Source of the DNA: Moniliophthora roreri
Taxonomy: Eukaryota; Basidiomycota; Agaricomycetes; Agaricales; Marasmiaceae
Length of the DNA: 64,000 bases
Reading direction: 5' to 3'
NCBI GenBank assembly: GCA_001466705.2
Contig: LATX02000193.1
Coordinates: forward strand, 124,001-188,000
Under the pieces are notes generated by a model. That model was not told the origin of the DNA, did no database searches, and saw only the letters and a program-made list of their open reading frames with translations. Below are positions 56,646 to 64,000 of the stretch, in pieces. Each line of letters opens with the position of its first letter. Position 1 is the stretch's first letter. Made by a program: the position numbers and the translations under genes.

Positions 56646-57392
56646 TAGGCAAAATCCTCATTTCCGTATGTTCCGCTTACCTTCCGATACCGGCGAGGCT
56701 CTAATGTCGAAACGCTTTCGTAGGCTACACATATTGAGTGGTGTCATCGGTGCCGCCGATGTTTGGGCGAGCCTACATAGTCGTCTATGCTACGACGCGG
56801 TAGATTATCTCGCAGGATGGAAACTGTATAGTCTACAACTCCGCGTCAGTGCAGTTCCATTTCACCTTTGTATACACTGGCCACAGATGCACTGGCATGT
56901 TCCGTCAACAAGCTTTTTTGGTATATAGAATCTTGTCATCGAGTTCGTCTGAAACTGAAGATGAGAAAGGTCCAAATACTATTGCTAAACTAGTATTCCC
57001 CGCTTATCATTTGCTTTCATTTTGCTTTCGCGTCGTCTCATTGCTTGCTTTCATTCTCGTTTCGCTTCACCATTACACATTCACACCCGCTACTGCTCCA
57101 CGCAAACGCCTTCGTCCCCTATGATTTACGCTCTTTATACATCAATTCCTCATCCCCTGGGTGCAAGGTCTTCGGGTTAGCTGGAGACGCCTACCCGTAC
57201 TACGTAAATGTCTTTTTCGCTGTCGCGCCTTTCCGCCTTTGTTACTCGGCATTATTCTTCGGCAATGGCTACTATTAGCTGCAGATATCGTGTACTATTC
57301 AGCGGACTCAGGCCCCAGTATCAAATTGGAATCATCTATTGCTCTGTGTACATTTCTACGTATCATATGTGCTATGATAACCATAGCACTGG
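56646..57392. other. convergent spacer between DAL5-type copy 2 and Y3
   Basis: Homologous to 51976-52640. Includes the decayed former last exon of the MFS. Nothing else supported. Confidence 0.45.
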
Positions 57393-60191
57393 CTATTTGC
57401 TGTCTTCATCATCTACATCCAACTCGCGTTTGTGTCGAGGAAGTCGTACTGCCTGCCAAGCCGTGGCTACTACTAGAGTATTACTAATTACATCGTCCAG
57501 ACTCCATCCCCACCTCGAATCGTCGCGGCCCATCAGAGGTGAAAGTAATAGTATGTATACCAGATGTAACATAACCTCAATAAGCGCAGCAAGCCTGAAG
57601 CTTCCTGCAAAGATCCCAGAGCGCGAATTGAGAGCGATCTGGCAGATAGTTCCCGTATACCATAGAGGAGTCATGAATGTATGCACGATAGAGTGCGAGA
57701 TATCATTATCTGTGGGCAAGGGTTTGGTGGGTGTAACGAGGAACAGATACCTGGGATCGGTAAGGTAGTACAGTACCACCAGCGCAGGTAATACCTAAAG
57801 GGAAATTGAGCATTTGAACTCGGAACGCGCAATAGAAAAGAGCGTCGTACTATGAGTACAATAGCCTTGTTCGTTCTACGGTCCAGCCTAGCACTCGCAC
57901 GTTCTCGATGTCTCGCTTTCCTGAATAAGAACGACAGTGTTCCTTTGTACGGAATCTCGTTTGTCCGAGGCCAAATTAAGTCCAGGGGAAGTACCGTTCG
58001 AACCATCAAGATTGGAATGGTCCAATCGCAAACCGCAGCGACCAAAATGAAAAAGATCCTGCTGAGCCAATCGAAATCTTCCATCTCAGATAGGTCAGTC
58101 CAGCAGCCTAGCACTAACGCGGACGCCATAAGCCAGGTTCCATAAATACTGATGTGTACGGAGGAAGCTCGAGTGCTCCAATAGACGAGTCTCAAAATAA
58201 GAACGACTAATGAGAAGATTTCCCTTGATAATCATGAACAGTCAATGACAACGCAAAAGTCTATGCCCAGTGATGTCGTACCTTGTGGTCTTCAAAAGAA
58301 GTTTTCTGCGCGGATGAGCGTCGGGATAGTAAGAATGCCCTAGCAGGCTATCTAGAGAGTGTTAGCTCAGAAGCAGTATAGCCACTATGCTACGCGATAC
58401 CCACTTATCAGTTCTGCCCCTTCATGGTCGTCTTGCTTCTTCCATTCACTAACATTGGAATCGGGGAAAGGATCATACGGCGGAAAGAGTTCGCCAGTAA
58501 CGAGCTTGTTCGGCGTCCTTCCAGAGAATGAGAGATGCCAAGTGATATTCATCATGTCTTGGTCGGGATTTTCTTGAAAAGATTGAGAATACCGCAACGT
58601 AATTATGAAGTTGGAAGCACGATGCTTACCTTGAAACTTTAACGCAGCACTAGTTGCATTCTGGTCACATACATGTCGAGTTACGGGAACGGCGATAAAG
58701 TCCTGTGTGCTCAATTAGTTAGCCGCTCATGCAGTAGTGAGAAAATCGCTTGCCTTGGGGCCTGGAGCACTGGCAAGACTTGATAAATAAGGCGCATAGG
58801 CCCATTGTGTCTCGTATTCCCCCTCAACAGTTGAGGATGGAACACGAAGTTGAAAAATAGTTTCCCAGTTGCCGTGAACTGCGTATTTCCGTTTGCAAAG
58901 AGCGAAGTCTGGTGCAATTTCCGGTACACCTGGTCTCAGGCCACACTGGAACAAAACAATGTAAATATGCGAAGAATGATGCCTGGTGGAAGATAACATA
59001 CTGCCTGTTCTTTTATCGCCTTATGCCTTTTTGCGAAGGCTACCCTATTGAATATATGTGTCTCATCGGAGACACGAATTTGTGCCCTAATGACGACAGT
59101 GTCAAAAGAGCCTACTCGTCGAGAAAGCAAACAAACAATTCGCACCTGCTTATGACATATGGATGTAGTTTATGCGAAGGCTTTGCTGTTATGATGTCGC
59201 CTGTGGCGGAACGCGTATAACATCCTCCTGTATCTTCAGAGTCCTGAATATCCCAAAATTCGTCCGTAGTGGGGTCATTATCGCGTTCTGTGGTGTGACT
59301 TTCGTTGGCTGCCTTGCTTTTATGAAGCCTGACGAGATCGAGACTAAGGCCGAAGGCTTCAAGGGCATGACCCTGAAGGTCATTTGAAGAGCGAAGAGCA
59401 GATCTGCGGGAAGAAATTGAATGTCGATCCAAAATCGGAAGCAAACAGTCGGATACACGTACGGTCCAAGAACAGGAGGCCGTCGCATCAATGTAGGATG
59501 CCACGAAGAGAAATCTGCGGCATAATCAAGGAGTGAAGGTGAGCTTGGCATGAGGACAATGGATGCACGTAGATCGGATGTCGAGATATTTTCCAAATGG
59601 CTAGAACAGATGCAATGTCAGAGTACTCGCGAGAAGCAACAAAGATTTCACGCACAATACATGGGTTGGCACTTGCAATGGAACCTCTGCTCGAACATTC
59701 TTATCCCTCAACCTGAGCCCTCGGAAGACAATGTCATCGTAAATAACGTGCTCCTGCGCGTCTTCTTTCTCGCGATTCGGGGCAGAATCACCTTCCGTAA
59801 GTGACTCCAGTGATCCATTGTCGAGCTCTGCTCTGCTCTCCAGTTCGTCCTCTGTGCTACGCAGCCAAACAGTCACGGCGACGTCGAAAGATTGTTCTTC
59901 GTCTATCAGAGGACGAACTACAGCATTCTGTTTTCCATTTGCTACTGCTTCCTGCCATGTTTCGTTCTGATAGACCGATGTGTGGGCGAAGCGAATGGTG
60001 GAGTTAACGAAACCACGTCCGAGATTGAAGATAGCAAAGAGTATCACAGCTGAGATGAGCGCAGCAAAAATCCAGAGGATGAACTTGCAGATAAACCTGC
60101 ACCCAGACTGCTTGCGTCGAGTTGTGAGTCCGGGATCGAATTCGAGTGCAGACTTTGTTGGGGGTTCGTGAGGTTTCTCTGAGGTTGACAT
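57393..60191 (-). CDS. Y-family multi-pass membrane protein, copy Y3, 10 exons
   Basis: Exons (minus): 60191-59656, 59600-59463, 59403-59146, 59086-59002, 58945-58754, 58702-58630, 58572-58405, 58351-58282, 58223-57860, 57794-57393. Total 2286 nt, 761 residues. Layout: cytosolic tail, TM at about residues 34-57 (FICKFILWIFAALIS...), then a large extracytosolic domain (FDVAVTVWLRS, VIYDDIVFRGLRLRDKNVRA, LRASIVLMPSSPSLLDY, VHGNWETIFQLRVPS, NITWHLSFSGRTPNKL), then a C-terminal bundle of several TMs (VYWSTRASSVHISIYGTWLM, PLWYTGTICQIALNSRSGIF, PLMGRDDSRWGWSL) and an acidic end (ELDVDDEDSK). I recognise this as an Agaricomycete-restricted family of unknown function and know no Pfam name for it. 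One intron uses a GC donor (58753-58752). Confidence 0.78.
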
Positions 60192-60923
60192 GATGGAATT
60201 GATTGATTTAGGAGCATGCCTGAGGCGTTTTATGGGAGGCAGGACTCACGTTGATAATGAACGCTGAAGCTAGATGTGTATCAAGTCGGGAAGATGGGGT
60301 CCCGCAGAGATGCAGGGTAACAGCCCCTCAGCTGAAAGCTTTGATGGTTGACCAGTACTCAGTATCTTTCCGAGCACTGTTCCGAGATGCTTGTTTCCAT
60401 GGGGCGTAATGCATTATCATTCGAATTCAGTCTGACCTTGGGCGCGTGGATACCAGATGCGTCGTCATGGTAGTTGCGGTAGAAATCAAGGGCGCTTATC
60501 AAAAGCCCGGTGCGATTTTTCTGCTCTCGAGCTGCCAGTTTCAAGACACCGTTTTACGCTCTGCTTCCAGCAAGGCTAGGCAGATGAATACCCCAAACGC
60601 GATATGTAGATCTCTTAAAAGTTTGGACTTGTCGGGAGCTTGCCCAGATAATACAATAATAGCGATTCTTTTGACAATGCGCGGGCATCAACGTGAACTA
60701 TGCTACATAATCTAGAACTGCTCATACTGCCAGTGCTAAGTGCTGAGCAGCTGTAGACGGGCGGCGTCACCTACTTTCCGCAACTTTCACCCACATTCCA
60801 CAACAAGTCAATGCACCTCAGGTCCGTGCCACTGAAGTACAGAATCTGGAACGACTACCATTGCGGTCCTGGTCTATCATTGTTTCGATGTATTATTATC
60901 CTAGGGAATAATGTTAAATTGCG
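60192..60923. other. intergenic between Y3 and Y4
   Basis: Y3 promoter side and Y4 3' side. A short plus frame (60446-60715) has no domain. Nothing else supported. Confidence 0.45.
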
Positions 60924-63715
60924 TTACCTACTGTCCTCGTCATCTACATCCAATTCGGGCTTGTGTCGAGGAAGCCATGCTGCCTGCCAGGCAGTGACTG
61001 CTACTAATGCAATATTGACTGCATCCGCCAGACTACATCCCCACATCGAGTCGCTTCGGCCCATAAGAGGTGAAATCGACAGAATGAAAAGCAGGTGATC
61101 TATAACCTGAACGAAGGCTGTGAGCCTGTAGCTTCCTGCGAAGATCTCAGAGCGGAAATTGAGAGCAATCTGGCAGATCATCGCTGTCCACCATAGCGGA
61201 TTCGTAAGAATCAAGATGCTGGTGTTCGAGTTGTCACTATCTGTGCGTAAAGGTAAGGTGGGTGGAATGATATATAAGTTGTAGGGGTCAATGATATAAT
61301 AGAGCAACACCAGAGCGGGGAGGAGCTTCAAAAGCCAAGGATCAACATGCATGGTATGTAGTAGAACGTAAGGTGACCCACCAAGAGTACATTGTGTCTG
61401 TTTGTTCTACTGTCAAGTCTAGCACTTGTACGCTCTCGGTGATTTGCTGGTCTGGATAAGAATGAGAGTGACCGTATGAACGGCACCTTGTTCACTCCTG
61501 ACCAGAGTAAGTCGAGAGGAAGAACTATTCGAACCATCAAGATTGGTACGGCCCATTCAAAAAGTGCAGTGATGAGGATGGTAATGGTTGCAGCTGTGGC
61601 GCTGAGTTTTTTCAGCTGCATGTATAGTCTGAACAGAGAACTCAGCATTAGTGACAATGCCATAAGCCAAGTTCCATGAATTGTGAGGTGCACAGAGGTC
61701 TTCCGAGTGCTCCAATATGCAAATCTGAGAATGCTTGTGAGAATAGTCCCGATAGTCCTGTGGATAGCGGTCAGTCGTGAGCGGACTGCTTGGTATGGGG
61801 CTGGTGATACAGTACCTTATAGACACTATAGCAAGTTTCCGTCTTGGATGGGCATCAGGGTAGTAGGGGTGTCCGAATAATCCATCTACGAAGCCACAGG
61901 TCCAGAAGTGTGCATGAAGTCAAAGTGTGCAATACTGACTGATCAATTCCGAGCGTTCATGAGCAAGCTGCTTCTGCCTTTCAGTGACATTTGATTCGGG
62001 AAAAGGTTCATTGCGTAAAAGAAATCTTTCGCCAGTTGCAAGTTTGTTTGGTGTCCGTCCAGAGAACGAGAGATACCAAGTGATGTTCATCGTGTTTGGA
62101 TCAACGTTTTCTGGGGAAAAGAAAATTTGCGACACTTCAGCAGATTCAAAATGGAATGCCTACCTCGAAACTTTGATGCGGCGCTAGTTGCATCCTGGTC
62201 GCAAACATGCCGAGTTACAGGGACACGAATGAAATCCTACGTGCCCAATCAGTTACCCGCTCATGCAGTAGCGTGAATCACTCACCTTGGGCCCCGGAGC
62301 ACTGGCAAGACCCGATAAATAAGGCGCATAAGCCCATTGTGTCTCGTATTCTCCTTCAACAGCTGAGGATGGAACACGAAGCTGAAATATAGTTTCCCAG
62401 TTGCCGTGAGATGTGTAGTTCCGGTTGCAGAGAGCAACGTTCGGTGTACTTTCTGGCACACCTGGTCTCAGACCGCACTAGAGCGAGACGATGTAAGCAT
62501 GTGAAGAAAGTGTCTCGTGAAAGGCAACATACTGCCCGTTCTTTTATTGCCCTATGCCTTTTGACAAAGGCTGCCCTATTGAAGACATGTGTTTCGTCGG
62601 AGACGCGAATCTGTGTCCTGATATGAACAGTGTCAGAAGAGCCCACCGATCGAGAAAGCGGAAAAATAACTCGCACCTGCTTATAACATATGGGTGTAGT
62701 TTATGCGAACTCTTTGCTCTTACAATGTCGCCCGTGGCAGAACGTGCATAACACCCTCCTGTCTCTTCGGAGTCCTGAATATCCCAGAATTCTTCCGTAA
62801 TGGAGTCGTTGTTGCTTTCTGTAGCATGGCTATCGTTCGCCGCCTTGTCTTTATGAAGCTTGACGAGATCAACACTAATGCCGAAGGTTTCGAGGGCAAG
62901 ACCCTGAAGATTGTCCGGGGAGCTGAGAGTAGATCTGTGGGGAAAAATTGAATGTCAATCAAAACCAAGCAGTCGAATACACGTACGGGCTAAGAACAGG
63001 AGGCCGTCGCATCAATGTAGGATACCACGAAGAGTAATTTGTGACATAATCAAGGAGTGAAGGTGAGCTTGGCATGAGGACAATGGATGCACGTAGGTCG
63101 GATGTCGAGATATTTTCTGAGCGGCTAGAACAGATGCAATGTCAGAGTACTCGCGAGAAGCAACAAAGATTTCACGCACAATACATGGGTTGGCACTTGC
63201 AATGGAACCTCTGCTCGAACATTCTTATCCCTCAACCTGAGCCCTCGGAAGACAATGTCATCGTAAATAACGTGCTCCTGCGCGTCTTCTCTCTCGCGAT
63301 TCGGGGCAGAATCACCTTCCGTAAGTGACTCCAGTGATCCATTGTCGAGCTCTGCTCTGCTCTCCAGTTCGTCCTCTGTGCTACGCAGCCAAACAGTCAC
63401 GGCGACGTCAAAAGATTGTTCTTCGTCTATCAGAGGACGAACTACAGCATTCTGTTTTCCATTTGCTACTGCTTCCTGCCATGTTTCGTTCTGATAGACC
63501 GATGTGTGGGCGAAGCGAATGGTGGAGTTAACGAAACCACGTCCGATATTGAATATAAAAAAGAGTATCACAACTGAGATGAGCGCAGCAAAAATCCAGA
63601 GGATGAACTTGCAGATAAACCTGAATCCAGATTGCTTGCGTCGAGTTGTGAGTCCGGGATCGAATTCGAGCGCGGATTTTGTTGGGGGTTCGTGAGGTTT
63701 TTCTGAGGTTGACAT
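60924..63715 (-). CDS. Y-family multi-pass membrane protein, copy Y4
   Basis: Same exon plan as Y3. The first exon starts at 63715 (MSTSEKPHEPPTKSALEFDP). Later exons give FRSENISTSDLRASIVLMPS, RTQIRVSDETHVFNRAAFVK, HGNWETIFQLRVPSSAVEGE, NITWYLSFSGRTPNKLATGE, GLFGHPYYPDAHPRRKL, SVHLTIHGTWLMALSLMLSS, RERTSARLDSRTN, LNFRSEIFAGSYRLTAFVQV, and the end DVDDEDSR at 60924. All junctions checked keep frame; the intron that uses GC in Y3 has GTGAGT here. The frame is open upstream to 63802, but the start at 63715 matches Y3. Probably about 760 residues. Function unknown. Confidence 0.77.
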
Positions 63716-63802
63716 GATGGAATTGAATGATTCAGGAGCATGCCTGAGGCGTCTTATGGGAGGCAGGACACGCGTTGATGGTGGGAGATTTGTACATTCC
63801 AA

Positions 63803-64000
63803 CTAGATGTGTATCAAGTTGAAGATGGCCGTTTCAGATTCGGGGTCTAACTTGATCCAAGGATGATGCTATGCTCGAGACTCAACCGTTAGTTGAAGAT
63901 GTTGGGGTCCAAACTGGCTTCGAGTCTATGCAGGCTGGTATGGGCAGTAGCAGGCTCCGGGCCAAACGAGCTGGAATACCGGTTGAAAGGCTTTGGATTT
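63803..64000. other. upstream flank of Y4
   Basis: Short terminal stretch; nothing supported. Confidence 0.5.

Noticed and set aside
1..64000. CRISPR array, rRNA genes, prophage or bacterial operons
   Set aside because: No regularly spaced identical repeats, rRNA-like sequence or prokaryotic gene organisation; the intron-rich genes are fungal.

Overview
The window is nuclear DNA of a filamentous basidiomycete, most likely an Agaricomycete. The signs are dense 45-65 bp introns with GT/GC...AG borders, F-box proteins of the 'LPPEIL' type, tandem cytochrome P450s, and tandem monocarboxylate-type and DAL5-type MFS transporters. The genus cannot be told from the sequence. It is an accessory, duplication-rich region where gene families expand and decay side by side.

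Layout. (1) 1-6.0 kb: one intact F-box gene and one broken F-box pseudogene, with a ~110-120 bp promoter/first-exon-like block present twice (1265-1374 and 6589-6711). (2) 7.4-10.9 kb: a 16-exon MFS facilitator gene with a long acidic central loop and a 9-nt microexon. (3) 11.0-29.5 kb: a minus-strand P450 array with four apparently intact genes (A, B, C, D) and one relic. The relic is split by about 4.2 kb holding an intact C2H2 zinc-finger gene, a MITE-like element and two weak gene models. All four P450s carry His where the I-helix acidic residue normally sits. (4) 30.9-42.2 kb: four plus-strand monocarboxylate-transporter-like MFS genes (A-D), with an RCC1/Prp20-like pseudogene between B and C. 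(5) 42.2-47.8 kb: a tRNA-like fragment, two small hypothetical genes, and a CpG-poor block containing a 3.08 kb element with 377-bp inverted arms. The left arm has lost CpGs one-sidedly to TpG/CpA; the right arm has not. (6) 47.8-64 kb: a tandem locus built from a large membrane protein family without a name I can give ('Y') and a DAL5-type MFS. Two units keep the MFS but have a truncated, decayed Y; two units keep an intact 761-aa-class Y but no MFS. A small 86-aa gene of unknown function lies inside the Y relics, intact in one copy.

How genes may work together (inference). P450s, a C2H2 regulator, an efflux-type MFS and a carboxylate-transporter array in 35 kb could be a metabolic or detoxification neighbourhood, but no backbone biosynthetic enzyme is visible. 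Gene models were joined by eye from reading frames, splice signals and paralogue comparison. For the first MFS, P450 A, the C2H2 gene, Y3 and the small gene, exon lengths were summed and kept frame. For the other genes, junction phases were checked but totals were not summed.
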